Positions 8,753 through 18,498 are shown, numbered from the stretch's first letter. The stretch: DNA of 64,000 nt from G965204755 sp965243415 (GCA_965243415.1 OZ251549.1:1178001-1242000), one strand, 5' to 3'. Program-made: numbers and translations. Notes: generated from the sequence alone by a model not told the origin.

Positions 8753-10111
8753 TTATCCGTCGTTGTCGAGAGCGGTCGAGCGAGCGGCGGTCACGCGCTC
8801 CCACATTCGCTTGACCTCGTCGTTCGACGGTTTCGGATAGAGCAGACTCGACCACCGGGCTCGAAGGTCGTCCTCCTCTTCTGCCTTCAGCGGGTCGAGT
8901 CCGCACATCCAGCGAAACAGTTCCTCGGCTCCGTCCACGGCCTTCGTGCGATCCTCGCTTCGCATTCGCAGTTTCCCGGTCCTGGTGTCCACGACCAGGA
9001 AGTAGTTCTTCCAAGGCGGGCCGTGGAGATCCCAGGGCATGGACGCCAGAGGACGAAGGGCCTGTACCAGGGCTTCGTGGTCGCCGGCGGGGTCCAGGCC
9101 CTGACGATCCAGGAGCGATCTCGCCACTCGAGCCAACACCTCCTGTCCGACTGGCCAGAACGCGAGATGGTCCGCGTACTTCTCCGGCTCCCCCTTCGGA
9201 ATCTCGTGCGCGCGCATGAGCTCCGGCTCGCTGCGCAGCACCGGAAGGGCCTCGATCAGGGCTGACCAGATGCTGTCGATCTGATCGATGTAGGCGGCGA
9301 TCTCCGTCTCGTCCGGTCGGAATTGCAGAAAGACCTTCAGATCCTTCGGGCGTCCGAGTTTCTGCCGCCGGGCGACACCCATGAGCAGGACGCTGTTCAT
9401 GTAGTAGAGCGTCTGGAGGCTGGTGAAGTACTGCTGGCCGGAGCGGAGGTTCTTGCCGCTCGTCAGCACGCGGAAGGACTGCTTGTGCGGCAGCGGAACC
9501 CGGAAGAACTCGTGGTCCGAGATCAGCGCCCGGGTCGAGATGGCGAACACATCGTCCTCGTCCATGATGATGTTCGTGTCCGGATCGGTGGGCTTCGCGT
9601 AGCGGTTCAGACTGGAGAACAGCCGCCGATACCGTTGGATCCAGATCGAACTGTCCGGCTCCTCGGCGGGCTCCGGTCGAGGAACGACGATCACGGAGAT
9701 CTGCTCGTTCGCGAAGCCCGGCGGCGCTCCGGCGGGGTCCTCCAGGAGTTCCTGGATCGAAGTGAGCCGGTGCTGACCGTCCAGGGCGTAGTAGCGCGGG
9801 TCTTCCTGGAAGGTCAATTCTCCGAAAGTCTCGGCGAAGCGCGACTCCACCGGCGTCCAGGTCGGGTTCCCGCCGATGGCGGCGACGACCAGCGACGAGT
9901 AGAACCGGTCGGGTCGCCGTGACAGGAATTTGACGAGTTCGTTCTTGACCCGGGACTCCTTGACGGCGCGCTGGATGGCGTCGCTCAGCGTCTCGTCGGT
10001 CCACAACTCGCTGGCGAGGTCCACCTCGCGGGCGACCTCTCGCATGGTCATGCGGACGATGTAGTAGGTCCAGTCGCCCATCCGGGCGCGCATGGCGGGA
10101 TAGACCTGCAT
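8753..10111 (-). CDS. DGQHR-domain protein (DndB-like), 452 residues
   Basis: Contains the family motif DGQHRL at residues 111-116 within YYALDGQHRLTSIQEL. DGQHR proteins belong to the ParB/sulfiredoxin-like fold; DndB, the known member in phosphorothioation clusters, regulates dnd expression and DNA backbone modification. The rest is unassigned. It starts at an ATG 24 bases after the stop of the other DGQHR gene and belongs to the same minus-strand operon as the Ssp core. It differs strongly from its neighbour beyond the motif, so they are distant paralogues rather than a recent duplication. Confidence 0.8.
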   Translation of the reverse strand: MQVYPAMRARMGDWTYYIVRMTMREVAREVDLASELWTDETLSDAIQRAVKESRVKNELVKFLSRRPDRFYSSLVVAAIGGNPTWTPVESRFAETFGELTFQEDPRYYALDGQHRLTSIQELLEDPAGAPPGFANEQISVIVVPRPEPAEEPDSSIWIQRYRRLFSSLNRYAKPTDPDTNIIMDEDDVFAISTRALISDHEFFRVPLPHKQSFRVLTSGKNLRSGQQYFTSLQTLYYMNSVLLMGVARRQKLGRPKDLKVFLQFRPDETEIAAYIDQIDSIWSALIEALPVLRSEPELMRAHEIPKGEPEKYADHLAFWPVGQEVLARVARSLLDRQGLDPAGDHEALVQALRPLASMPWDLHGPPWKNYFLVVDTRTGKLRMRSEDRTKAVDGAEELFRWMCGLDPLKAEEEDDLRARWSSLLYPKPSNDEVKRMWERVTAARSTALDNDG

Positions 10112-10135
10112 CCTAGAGTTCCTCTCGATGGCTGC

Positions 10136-11986
10136 TCAGCAGCCCTTGTGCTTCTTTTCGATCCGGACCAGTTCCTGGCGGAGGTTACGGTTCTGCCGGG
10201 CCGCCAAGAGGCGGGCCCTCCTGTTGACTTCGTCCGTCAGCGGCTTGCCGCCATCCCGAAATTGGGCATGGTCCTTGAGTTCCGGTCGAACCTGCTTCTT
10301 GAATCCACGAAGAACCGTGTTCTCAAGAGTCTCCAGAAGCACCTCGCGTTGGCCATCCCAGTCGGTGACATATTCCGGTGGCCACGGCACGCCGTAGGCA
10401 GCAACCAACAGCTCCAGGTACGCACCCAGCGCAACCGTTACCTGGGCGTGTCGATAGTTGACGACGCTGTCGGTGTGATCGACCACGATGTGCCTGAGAC
10501 TTTGGCAGTTCTTTCCCAACCAACCGTCGTCGTACAGCAGGTTGAGGCCGCGGACGAACCGTTCTCCGTACTCCGACCAGTCCGGGTTGTCGAACCGCTC
10601 GCGAAGTCTGCCGAATGCGGCCATGACTCCCCGCATGCCCACGAGATGGTCGATCAGGCCGGTGATGTGCTTCGCCTTGACTTCCGTGATTCGATTCACG
10701 ATCGAGTCCCGTTCTGTGGCCACAGCACTTCTGACGGACTCCTCGGCCCTGCTGCTACCGAATCGGAGCTCATCGAACGCGTGACGTGCGAGATCCGATC
10801 CGGCGGCTTCGCGATAGTCGTGTTCTATGGCGCGAAGACTCTCGACATACCGTGTGAACGGAACGAAGTTCTGGAGCAGATGCTCCAAGGCCGGAAGGAT
10901 CGCCGACCGGAACTTCTGTCGGAGCAGCGCGCAACTCCGGTGGTCCAGGCTGCCGCTCGTGAAGGCCGCATGGAGGGCGTCGGGCGGCACGATGCCGAGG
11001 GCGGTCCGCGTTCTCGTCGAGAATTCGTCGCTCTCCCCACCTCTCTTCTTGACTTCACAACGGAGGATGTGATGGAACATCCACTCCTGCAATTCTACGA
11101 CACTTGTGATCGCAGCAGGTGCGGGGTCGGCGCGCCCGTGGCGCTCCTTGCCGCGCCAGTCGTAGCAGAGAAGGGGAACCCGCTTGGGGTCGCGTTGGGC
11201 GCGTGGCAGCAGGTCGTTCTCGTGGGAACGCTCCAAGATCTCCTGCGTGCAGATCCTGGACGGACTCTCGTCAGAGAGGAGAATGCGTCGCGCAGGACTG
11301 ACAGGCTGGGCCGTCGTGTTGATGTACACGAAGATTTTGCGGACGACCTCCACCAGACTCGGTAGACCGTCGGTGCTGTCTTGTGGACGGAATGCGACAA
11401 CGACGACAGGGATGCGCCAGTTCAGGAGTTGCTGTCGTTGGACCGAGGCTTGGTCCCTCCACAATCTCTTGAGGCCCGACAAGCGATGCTGACCATCGAT
11501 CGCGACAAGGCGAGTGCGGACACTGCTCCACTCGAGAACGCCGTACTCCGGGTTACCCTCGATCCATCGAACTCGGTAGTGGCGACCGTTCGTCAGGCAT
11601 TTCCACATCTGTTTGCCCTCATTGCTGATGTGCTCGCGGGTCGCCACCAGCTCGGGGATTCTGGACTCGATCGAACGAGTGTCGGAGGACCACGGGAGGG
11701 GAGTGAGCGTGAGGGGATTGAAGAACTTGACCTTGTCCTCGGACGCGAGGTAGGGCAGGAGCGAGTCGGTAACGCGGTCGAGATCCACGTCGCGCTGGAA
11801 GAGATCTCGAACGTGCCATCGTTCCGAGCCCTCGATGTCGCTGATCAAGGAGATGTCGTCCAATTGGGCGGGCTGGAGAGCAGTCTGGAGGTAGAGAGCA
11901 CTGACACCGGTGCCCGCGCCGAACTCGCCGTAGACTCCGGCGAGCCTCTGGTTGAAGAGGTGGTCGGTTACTGGAGGGATCGTCAT
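10136..11986 (-). CDS. Large DGQHR-domain protein, DndB-like
   Basis: A 616-residue protein with the motif VAIDGQHRLSGLKRLW (DGQHR at 164-168), like DndB of DNA sulfur-modification clusters. ATG 11986 was preferred because it lies 5 bases after the upstream stop; a GTG at 12019 would add 11 residues and overlap the previous gene. Base composition is visibly lower in GC than the SspA-C genes and several ACGT tetramers are present, suggesting later recruitment into the operon. Role by family: regulation of, or target choice in, phosphorothioation; this is inference. Confidence 0.8.
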   Translation of the reverse strand: MTIPPVTDHLFNQRLAGVYGEFGAGTGVSALYLQTALQPAQLDDISLISDIEGSERWHVRDLFQRDVDLDRVTDSLLPYLASEDKVKFFNPLTLTPLPWSSDTRSIESRIPELVATREHISNEGKQMWKCLTNGRHYRVRWIEGNPEYGVLEWSSVRTRLVAIDGQHRLSGLKRLWRDQASVQRQQLLNWRIPVVVVAFRPQDSTDGLPSLVEVVRKIFVYINTTAQPVSPARRILLSDESPSRICTQEILERSHENDLLPRAQRDPKRVPLLCYDWRGKERHGRADPAPAAITSVVELQEWMFHHILRCEVKKRGGESDEFSTRTRTALGIVPPDALHAAFTSGSLDHRSCALLRQKFRSAILPALEHLLQNFVPFTRYVESLRAIEHDYREAAGSDLARHAFDELRFGSSRAEESVRSAVATERDSIVNRITEVKAKHITGLIDHLVGMRGVMAAFGRLRERFDNPDWSEYGERFVRGLNLLYDDGWLGKNCQSLRHIVVDHTDSVVNYRHAQVTVALGAYLELLVAAYGVPWPPEYVTDWDGQREVLLETLENTVLRGFKKQVRPELKDHAQFRDGGKPLTDEVNRRARLLAARQNRNLRQELVRIEKKHKGC

Positions 11987-11991
11987 GTAGG

Positions 11992-12624
11992 TTACCGGAT
12001 GCTGAACGGTGGCCGGCACGCGTTCATCAGGATGTGCTCAAGGAGAACAGTCAAGTCGTAGTCATCGACAGCGCGGAGCGCCTTGTTGATGTCGGAGTCC
12101 GTGCAGATGCACGCGAACAGAAGATCCGAGATCGGAAGCGAGAAGTTGATGGATTTCGTGTGAGTGGAGAAGCGGCTGTTGAAACCACCACTGGTGTCCC
12201 GTGTATGTTCCGTGTATCGGCGTTTTAGGTTGCTCGTACGGCCCACGTAGAGTGGGGGCAGAAGAAGACTGGCCTCCAAGAGGAGTCGTTGTAGTGCGGT
12301 TCGGGTCTCGGACACGGAGAGAAGTCGGCTCCAAGTGGCCTCGGCGTCGCGGCTTGGGCGCACTGGTTCTGTCCGGCTGACGAGAAGACCCACGGACTGC
12401 CAAGTGAAATCGGCGGTGACCCTCTCTTCGGTCTTTTCGTCGTAGCACCGGAGGTCGCGGATGATCGTCATCAGCGCGGAGAGGTCGTTGCGGTAGATCC
12501 AGAGGGGGACGAACCATGCGTAGCAGCCGGGGGCCTCGGGGATCTTGTGAGCCGTCTCGCTCGTGTAGAAGGCGAGGCGTCCGTCCTCGCTCCGGAGGTG
12601 GCGGAAGACCTCGAGATCGGTCAC
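11992..12624 (-). CDS. GIY-YIG-like nuclease protein in the phosphorothioation operon
   Basis: A 210-residue protein. PGCYAWFVP (32-40) resembles the GIY strand, and YVGRTSNLKRRYTEH (126-140) is a good YIG strand with the catalytic arginine helix (GRTSNLKRR). The two strands are separated by about 90 residues, far more than in a usual GIY-YIG domain, so an insertion is present. The GTG start overlaps the sspA stop (GTGA), so it is translationally coupled to the modification genes. A nuclease or DNA-binding role is likely; whether it cuts is unknown. GC is lower than in sspA. Confidence 0.72.
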   Translation of the reverse strand: MTDLEVFRHLRSEDGRLAFYTSETAHKIPEAPGCYAWFVPLWIYRNDLSALMTIIRDLRCYDEKTEERVTADFTWQSVGLLVSRTEPVRPSRDAEATWSRLLSVSETRTALQRLLLEASLLLPPLYVGRTSNLKRRYTEHTRDTSGGFNSRFSTHTKSINFSLPISDLLFACICTDSDINKALRAVDDYDLTVLLEHILMNACRPPFSIR

Positions 12625-13886
12625 GACGAGGAGGAAGACGCGAAAGCGTCGCGGCAAGCGGTTGCGAGGTCGTCGACGAAGCGGTCTACATCGTCCCGGT
12701 CGGTCGTCGGGCTCAGGGCGAGGCGGAGGGTGGATTGGGCGTCCTCGGCGGAGAGGCCGAGGGCGCGGAGGACCGGGGAGGGTTCCGGGGTTCCGGAGTG
12801 GCAGGCGGAGGCGGCGGAGAGGTCGTAGGCGGGAAGGTTCGCGATGAGGGCGTCGGCGTCCGTTCCGGGGAAGGTGATCGAGGTGGCGTTCGGGAGGCGG
12901 TGTTCCCGGCAGCCGTTGATGCGGGCGGCGGGGATGCGCTCGGTGATCTCGCGTTCGAGGCGGTCGCGGAGGGCGGCGAGGCGGGGGCCGTCTTCCGGGA
13001 GGCGGGCCACGGCGCGAGTCGCGGCTTCGGCGAAGGCGGCGATGCCCGGGGTGTTCGGGGTGCCCGGGCGCAGGCCGCGTTCGTGGCCGCCGCCGTGGAA
13101 CAGCGGGGCGACCGGGGCCCGGCGGGGGCCGCCCCGGACGAAGAGGGCGCCGACTCCCTTCGGGCCGTAGCACTTGTGGCCGCTCAGCGAGGCGAAGTCG
13201 AGGTCGAGCGCTTCGACATCGAACTCCGTCTTGCCGAGGGCCTGGGCGGCGTCGGAATGGAAGAGGGCGCCGTGTTCGCGGGCGATCGCCGCGGCTTCGG
13301 CGACCGGTTGGACGGTGCCGATCTCGTTGCTCGCGGTCTGCAGGGAGAGCAGCAGCGCCCGGCCCCCGCTGCCGGACGACGCCAGCAGCGGCGCCAGGGC
13401 GTCGAGGTCCACCCGGCCGTCGGGGCGCACCGGGGCGAGTCGCCACTCGAAGCCTTCGCCCCGGAGGAATCGCGCCGGGGCGAGGACCGAGGGATGCTCG
13501 ATGGGGAGCGTGACGATGGCGCGGCGATCGTCGCCCCGTGCCGCCGCGGCGCGGGCGACGCCGAGGATTGCCAGGTTGTTGCTCTCGGTGGCGCCGCTCG
13601 TGAAGACGACCTCCTCCGGCAGGGCGCCGACGGCCTCCGCGAGTCGTTCGCGTGCGGTTTCGATGATCTCCGCGGCGCGCCGGCCGGAGCGGTGGGCGCT
13701 CGAGGGGTTCGCCCAGGTCTCCGCCGCGACTCGCTGCATCACTGCGAGCGCCGCGGGGTCCATCGGGGTCGAGGCCTGGTTGTCGAGGTAGGTCCGCTTC
13801 GCCGACGCCCCGGCGGCGAACGGGGATCCCGGGGGCGAGGGCAACGCGGTCGGGGGCGGCAGCGCCGGCTCGGGGAGGGCGCTCAC
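12621..13886 (-). CDS. sspA: Cysteine desulfurase, sulfur donor for DNA phosphorothioation (SspA/DndA-type)
   Basis: A PLP enzyme that takes sulfur from L-cysteine as a persulfide. Of 421 residues, the PLP lysine lies in SGHKCYG (K238), HSDAAQ (210-215) supplies the cofactor-binding histidine-aspartate, and the active cysteine lies in SAACHSG-like SASACHSG (C362). The first 30 residues are proline-rich and unusual. The GTG start overlaps the SspD stop by 4 bases (GTGA) and its stop overlaps the GIY-YIG start in the same way. Context (PP-loop enzyme, ATPase, DUF4007 protein) assigns it to DNA sulfur modification rather than Fe-S assembly. Confidence 0.9.
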   Translation of the reverse strand: MSALPEPALPPPTALPSPPGSPFAAGASAKRTYLDNQASTPMDPAALAVMQRVAAETWANPSSAHRSGRRAAEIIETARERLAEAVGALPEEVVFTSGATESNNLAILGVARAAAARGDDRRAIVTLPIEHPSVLAPARFLRGEGFEWRLAPVRPDGRVDLDALAPLLASSGSGGRALLLSLQTASNEIGTVQPVAEAAAIAREHGALFHSDAAQALGKTEFDVEALDLDFASLSGHKCYGPKGVGALFVRGGPRRAPVAPLFHGGGHERGLRPGTPNTPGIAAFAEAATRAVARLPEDGPRLAALRDRLEREITERIPAARINGCREHRLPNATSITFPGTDADALIANLPAYDLSAASACHSGTPEPSPVLRALGLSAEDAQSTLRLALSPTTDRDDVDRFVDDLATACRDAFASSSSS

Positions 13887-14725
13887 TTGTGACACATCAG
13901 GCACAGGTCGTCCTCGTCGTCGTCCGGGGTTTCGTAGCCGAAGGCCTGGCCGAGCGTCTTCGGCTTCCTTCGCGCCGCCCGCCGCGCCCTTTCCTTCTCT
14001 TCCTTCTCCAGGATCTCCCGGGTTCGGGCCGGATCCTCGATCTGGGTGAGACTCTCGTGGCTCACCCAGGTGTATCCCTCGTCCTCCTTCTCGTAGCCCT
14101 TCGCCTTCCGGTAGAGGTCCGGGTGTTCCCGGCGGAGACGCACCCATTCGGCGCGCTGCTGGAAGAAGCAGAAGTAACAGCCGGAGCGGGAACGCCATTC
14201 GTAGTACTTGGGGAGTCCCACGCCGCTCGTTTCCAGGATGCGGCGGATGTCGCCCTTGTCGAGGCCGTCCTCCTTGAAGGGGAAGACCGCGGTGATGTTG
14301 GGTTTCGTGGAGATGTAGCCGCTGCGGTTCTCGTCGGCGCGGATCCCCACATAGAGCCGGGTGGGGTCGTCGCCGACATACTTCTCGAACGGTTCGATCT
14401 TGAGCAGCCGGGTGCACCAGCGGGCGCTCGGCGAAGGCAGGAAACCGCCGTAGAGTTTCAGGAAGTGGTCGAAACCGCGGTCGCCGTGTTCCGAGGCGAG
14501 GCGGACGATCGGGCGGCCCAGCCGGGCTTCGATGCGGGCCAGGTATTCGTAGGTCTCCGGGAGTTCCTTGTGGGTGTCGCAGAAGAGGTACTCGTAGTCG
14601 GTTTCCGGGTGCTGCTCCCGCAGGTAGAGCGCCAGGGCGGTGGAGTCCTTGCCGCCGGAGAGGGTCACGATGTGGCGAACCGCTTCGGTGGCGCCGGCGG
14701 GGGTTTCCGAGGGGATTCCGCTCAC
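13883..14725 (-). CDS. sspD: PP-loop ATP pyrophosphatase of DNA phosphorothioation (SspD/DndC-type)
   Basis: A phosphoadenosine-phosphosulfate-reductase-like enzyme of 280 residues that activates the DNA backbone with ATP and passes sulfur to it. The PP-loop SGGKDST is at residues 23-29, paired cysteines occur in SGCYFCFF (C183, C186), and the C terminus ends CLMCHK. GTG 14725 is chosen because it overlaps the sspC stop by 4 bases and places the PP-loop at the expected distance from the N terminus. It sits between the ATPase and the cysteine desulfurase. Confidence 0.9.
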   Translation of the reverse strand: MSGIPSETPAGATEAVRHIVTLSGGKDSTALALYLREQHPETDYEYLFCDTHKELPETYEYLARIEARLGRPIVRLASEHGDRGFDHFLKLYGGFLPSPSARWCTRLLKIEPFEKYVGDDPTRLYVGIRADENRSGYISTKPNITAVFPFKEDGLDKGDIRRILETSGVGLPKYYEWRSRSGCYFCFFQQRAEWVRLRREHPDLYRKAKGYEKEDEGYTWVSHESLTQIEDPARTREILEKEEKERARRAARRKPKTLGQAFGYETPDDDEDDLCLMCHK

Positions 14726-17700
14726 CTGGGCCTCGTTTCGGGGATCGCCGGCAGCGCCCGGATGTGTTCGGTCAGGTGTTCGAGCGCGAGGCGGCAGTCC
14801 TCCGGGGAATACCGGGCGGGTTCCATGGCGTTCCGCCATACATCGAAGAGGAGGACCGCGTTCGTCCCGCCGCGACCGTTCCCGGCGCCGTTCCCGTTCG
14901 GGAGGGGGGCGCGGCCGTTCGTCGGGCCGTTTCCGATGGCGCCGCTCGGCGCCCGTTCCGGGGAGGCGCCGTCGGCGAAACGGCGGAGGCGATTCCATTC
15001 GTGCGCCAGCAGGCGGAGGCGCGCCGCCGCCCGTTCGGCGTGGTCGTCGTTCCAGCGGTCGGCCGGGAGCCCTTCACCGAGCGGCAGGGCCAGCGTCTCC
15101 CGCCAGTCGGCCCCTCCGCGGTCCGTCGCTCCGGCCTCGGTGCGGAGCGCCGCGTCGAAGAGTTGCCGCAGCGGCAGTTCGGCGGCGTCGGCGCGGAGAC
15201 GCCCGGCTTCCTCCGCCAGGCGCCGGTGCAGGGCCTCGCCGCCGACCCCCGGGGCGAGGGCCCGGCCCAGCGCGTCCTCGATCCGGTCGAGCAGGGCCGG
15301 GTAGGCGGCGGCGGTCTCCTTCACCGCGCCGCGCAGTGCCTCCGCGTAGGCCGTCTCGCCGGCCGGGTCGGAGAGGGACACCCCGAGCGCTTTCGGCAGG
15401 TCGCGGAAGACCAGGTCGCGCGGATCCCGGGCGGTGAGCAACTCGTCGCGGACCCGGCGGGCGGCGTCGCTCACCGCGCGGGTCTGGCGGGCGTAGGGCG
15501 GGAGTCGCGACGCCCCGCCGACCAGTTGCCGGGTGAGGGCGATCAACCGTTCGTCGGCCCTCCTCGTCGCGATGCCCAGCGCTTCGACCAGCGCCTTCAA
15601 GACCCGGCGCTCCGCCGGGCCGAAGCGCAGCGAGCGGAGGGCGAAGGTCCCGGGGCGGCGGACCAGGCGCTCCAGGGTCTCGATGCCGGTGTCCGGGACG
15701 AAGAGCCCGTCCTCGTAGAGCGCCACCCGGCTGCCGTGGACCCGCAGGTAGAGGGCGACGAGCACCGGGAAGGGCCCGCCGCGGAGGCCGAAGGGCGGGG
15801 CTTCCAGCCGGGCCGACAGGTCGGTGAGCGGCCGCGGGGCGTCGGCGGCTTCGTCCACGAAGTCCGCGATCGCCTGCCAGACCGGTTTCCATCCCTCGTT
15901 GCTCGGCGCGTCGAGCCGGAAGGAGCCGTTGCGCTTCTTCCGATGGAACCCGCCGGCCTCCACCAGCGCCGAGAACATGCTGAATTCCGGCGGGAAGCCC
16001 CGGATGCCGAGCCGTTCGTCGCCGTCGCCGGGGGCGGCGATGCGTTCGATCAGGTTGCGGCGACCGGCGGCGGCGGCGGAGGAGAGCGCGCTGCGGTTCA
16101 GCATCTCGTTGTGCAGCGGCGGGGCCTTCGGGTAGGCCTCGGCGCAGAGGCGGCTCAGCAACCGCTGGAGGTCGCGGGGCGCGCGGATCCCGGGTTCTTC
16201 GGCGCCGTTCGGGAACCATCGCCAGCGGGAGGGGTCGAGGACCTGTCCGGGGAGGCCGAGCGCCGGGCCGACGGTCTGCTCGAAACGCTGTCGGGCGGCG
16301 TCTTCTCGCGCCGCCGCCTCGCGCCGGGCGGTTTCGTCGCCGGCGAGTTCCGGGGTGTTCTCCCGGACCTGCCGCCAGGCTTCGACTTCGCGCAGGAGCG
16401 TGCCGATGGCACCGATCGTTCCGCCGACGGTTCCGACGGTTCCGGGAGCCGCGCCGGGTCCGGCGCCCGGCAGCGCTCCGGCGGCGACCAGGATCGGTTT
16501 CGCGTCGGGGCGGGACGGTGAGGACGCCCCGAAGAGCCCCGGAGTCGACGGCGGGCCGCCCGCCGGGGGATCACCGCCCTCGCCGACCGGCGGGGAGCTT
16601 TCCGGGGCCCTCGCCGTGACCGCTGCCGTGACCGCTGCCGTGACCGAGGCCGCGATGGCTTCGGGCGTCGGGTCGCCCAGGAGGAACACCAGCAGCCCGT
16701 CGGCTTCGGTGGGCTTCGCGAGCGCCTCGGCGAGCGTGTCCGGCGCGGCGAGGCGGGGCTCGAACCAGCGGAGGGTTCCGGTGCGGACGCCGTGTTCCCG
16801 GGCGACCGGCGGCCGGGGTTCGGCGGCGCGCGCCAGCCGCCCGGGCAGCGGGCCCGGTTCGGGTTCCCGGAGCGCCTGCTCCAGCGCCGCGTCCAGGTCG
16901 AGGTCGGAGCCCTCCCAGAGGCCGTAGGCGGAGCGGTGCCGCCTGAAGATGGCGATGGAGGCGGTCGTCAGCCGGCGGAGGGCCGCCCGGACGCGCGCCG
17001 GGCCGCAGTGGTCGAACACCGCTTCCAGGGTCTTCCGGTCGGCGCGGAGGCCGGCGGCGTCGCCGTAGAGCGTCAGCAACCCGATGGCCTTCACCAGGTC
17101 GGCGGCCAGCGGCGGCGCCTCCGCGGGGATCCGGTCCAGCGCCCGGGCGACGAGGCGGAAACTCCGGGCGTCCGCGCCGGCGAAGGCGGCGGAACCGAGC
17201 GCTTCGACCGCGTAGTCGTAGAGATCGGGCAGCCGGTAGAACGGGGGCGGGGTTCCCGGCGCGACGGTCTCGCGCTCCAGGAAGGCGCGGAAGCCGTGGG
17301 GCTCGTGGCTGGTGAGGAAGGTGAACAGCGACCGCTCGTTCTGCGCCGCCTTGCTGCGGAAGAGCGGCCAGAGGAGGAGCGCCGTCGCCGGGTGGAACGG
17401 GGCGCAGGCGGGGAGGCGGTCGGCGGCGTCCGGGCGGTGGCCGGTCCGGGGGAGGCGGTTCGCGAGGGCGGCGGCGGGCTCGGCGTACGGGTCGCTCGTC
17501 GGTGAGGGGTTCCGGGCGGGGCGGGGGGAGCCGGTCCGGCCGAGGGCGGCGGCGATCAGGTCGAGTACCTGCTCGTCCGGGAGCGCGAAGGGGAGGTCGT
17601 GGAACCGGCCCTGGACCTTCTGCCACTCGGCGCGGCGGCGGGCGGCGGCGCCGGGGTCGCGCGGGGAGGCGCCGATCCCGGGCAGGTAGTCGGAGAAGCC

Positions 17701-18498
17701 GGAGTGGAGCGCGCCGACGAAGGCGATCGGGCGCTCGCTGCGGGCGGCCGCTTCGGCGAGTTGCTGGAGGAAGAAGAGGTCCTCGGCTCCGGCCTCGGCG
17801 GCGTACTCCAGGTACTTGCCCAACTCGTCGACCACCAGCAGCAGCCCGCCGGGACTCGCGGCGGCGGCCTCGGCGAGCAGGTCGGCGCACTCCGCGCCGG
17901 AGGGGCGGGCCCGGCGGGCGAGGGCCAGCGCGCGGCGGCGGATCCCCGGTGGGTCGGCGGCGGAGGCATCAGCCCCGGTGGGGGAGGCGTCGGCGGATTC
18001 GGGGGGGAGTCCGTCCGGCGGGTCGGCGAGGGCGGCGGCGACCGCGGGGATCAGCGGGGCGGCCTCCGCCTGGAGCAGCAGCGGGCGGAGCGGGGCGGCC
18101 TCCGGCGGCAGGAGATCGGCCCGCAGGCGCCGCGCTTCCTCGTGCCGCGGGTGGGCGCGGGTGAGCAGGTCGGCGAGGAACAGCAGGAAGGAGGACTTGC
18201 CGGCGCCGTAGGGGCCCGTGAGCGTCCAGGCGCGGGTCCCGGCGTTGCCCCCGTTGGAAGCCGCCAGTTCGTCGAGGATCTGCCGGGCGGTCTCCCGGAT
18301 GGCCTCGGTGACCACATAGCCGCCGGGGGCGCCGCCGTCCTTCGCGTCCTTCCCGTCCCGCCAGTCGCGCGGCAGGTGGACCGAGCGGTGGAACCGGCGG
18401 GGGAGGCGGATCAGGTCCCGGAGCCGGCGGCTGTCGGGGGCGCCGGCCGCAGCTGCCGCCGCCGCTGCCGGTCGCGGTTCGGAGGTCAGGCGGCGCAT
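14722..18498 (-). CDS. sspC: Large P-loop ATPase of the Ssp phosphorothioation system (SspC)
   Basis: A 1258-residue protein with Walker A GPYGAGKSS (95-103) and Walker B LLLVVDELGKYLEY (219-232). The size, motifs and location between a DUF4007 protein and the PP-loop enzyme match SspC, the ATPase of SspABCD. The middle part (about residues 620-720) is low in complexity with short repeats such as VTAAVTAAVTA, probably a linker. The ATG lies inside the end of sspB (13-base overlap). Chromatin- or DNA-unwinding roles have been suggested for the family; the exact role here is inferred. Confidence 0.85.
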   Translation of the reverse strand: MRRLTSEPRPAAAAAAAAGAPDSRRLRDLIRLPRRFHRSVHLPRDWRDGKDAKDGGAPGGYVVTEAIRETARQILDELAASNGGNAGTRAWTLTGPYGAGKSSFLLFLADLLTRAHPRHEEARRLRADLLPPEAAPLRPLLLQAEAAPLIPAVAAALADPPDGLPPESADASPTGADASAADPPGIRRRALALARRARPSGAECADLLAEAAAASPGGLLLVVDELGKYLEYAAEAGAEDLFFLQQLAEAAARSERPIAFVGALHSGFSDYLPGIGASPRDPGAAARRRAEWQKVQGRFHDLPFALPDEQVLDLIAAALGRTGSPRPARNPSPTSDPYAEPAAALANRLPRTGHRPDAADRLPACAPFHPATALLLWPLFRSKAAQNERSLFTFLTSHEPHGFRAFLERETVAPGTPPPFYRLPDLYDYAVEALGSAAFAGADARSFRLVARALDRIPAEAPPLAADLVKAIGLLTLYGDAAGLRADRKTLEAVFDHCGPARVRAALRRLTTASIAIFRRHRSAYGLWEGSDLDLDAALEQALREPEPGPLPGRLARAAEPRPPVAREHGVRTGTLRWFEPRLAAPDTLAEALAKPTEADGLLVFLLGDPTPEAIAASVTAAVTAAVTARAPESSPPVGEGGDPPAGGPPSTPGLFGASSPSRPDAKPILVAAGALPGAGPGAAPGTVGTVGGTIGAIGTLLREVEAWRQVRENTPELAGDETARREAAAREDAARQRFEQTVGPALGLPGQVLDPSRWRWFPNGAEEPGIRAPRDLQRLLSRLCAEAYPKAPPLHNEMLNRSALSSAAAAGRRNLIERIAAPGDGDERLGIRGFPPEFSMFSALVEAGGFHRKKRNGSFRLDAPSNEGWKPVWQAIADFVDEAADAPRPLTDLSARLEAPPFGLRGGPFPVLVALYLRVHGSRVALYEDGLFVPDTGIETLERLVRRPGTFALRSLRFGPAERRVLKALVEALGIATRRADERLIALTRQLVGGASRLPPYARQTRAVSDAARRVRDELLTARDPRDLVFRDLPKALGVSLSDPAGETAYAEALRGAVKETAAAYPALLDRIEDALGRALAPGVGGEALHRRLAEEAGRLRADAAELPLRQLFDAALRTEAGATDRGGADWRETLALPLGEGLPADRWNDDHAERAAARLRLLAHEWNRLRRFADGASPERAPSGAIGNGPTNGRAPLPNGNGAGNGRGGTNAVLLFDVWRNAMEPARYSPEDCRLALEHLTEHIRALPAIPETRPR

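Noticed and set aside
12621..13886. Housekeeping IscS for Fe-S cluster assembly
   Set aside because: No iscU, iscA or fdx genes adjoin it, and it is translationally coupled to the PP-loop enzyme of DNA sulfur modification.
14764..16521. Long plus-strand open frames opposite sspC, and similar frames opposite most genes
   Set aside because: They mirror the real gene on the other strand in GC-rich DNA, show no family motifs and have arginine- or proline-rich shuffled composition.
14722..18498. BREX system based on the large ATPase
   Set aside because: No PglX methyltransferase, PglZ phosphatase or BrxA/B genes are nearby; the neighbours match the Ssp set.
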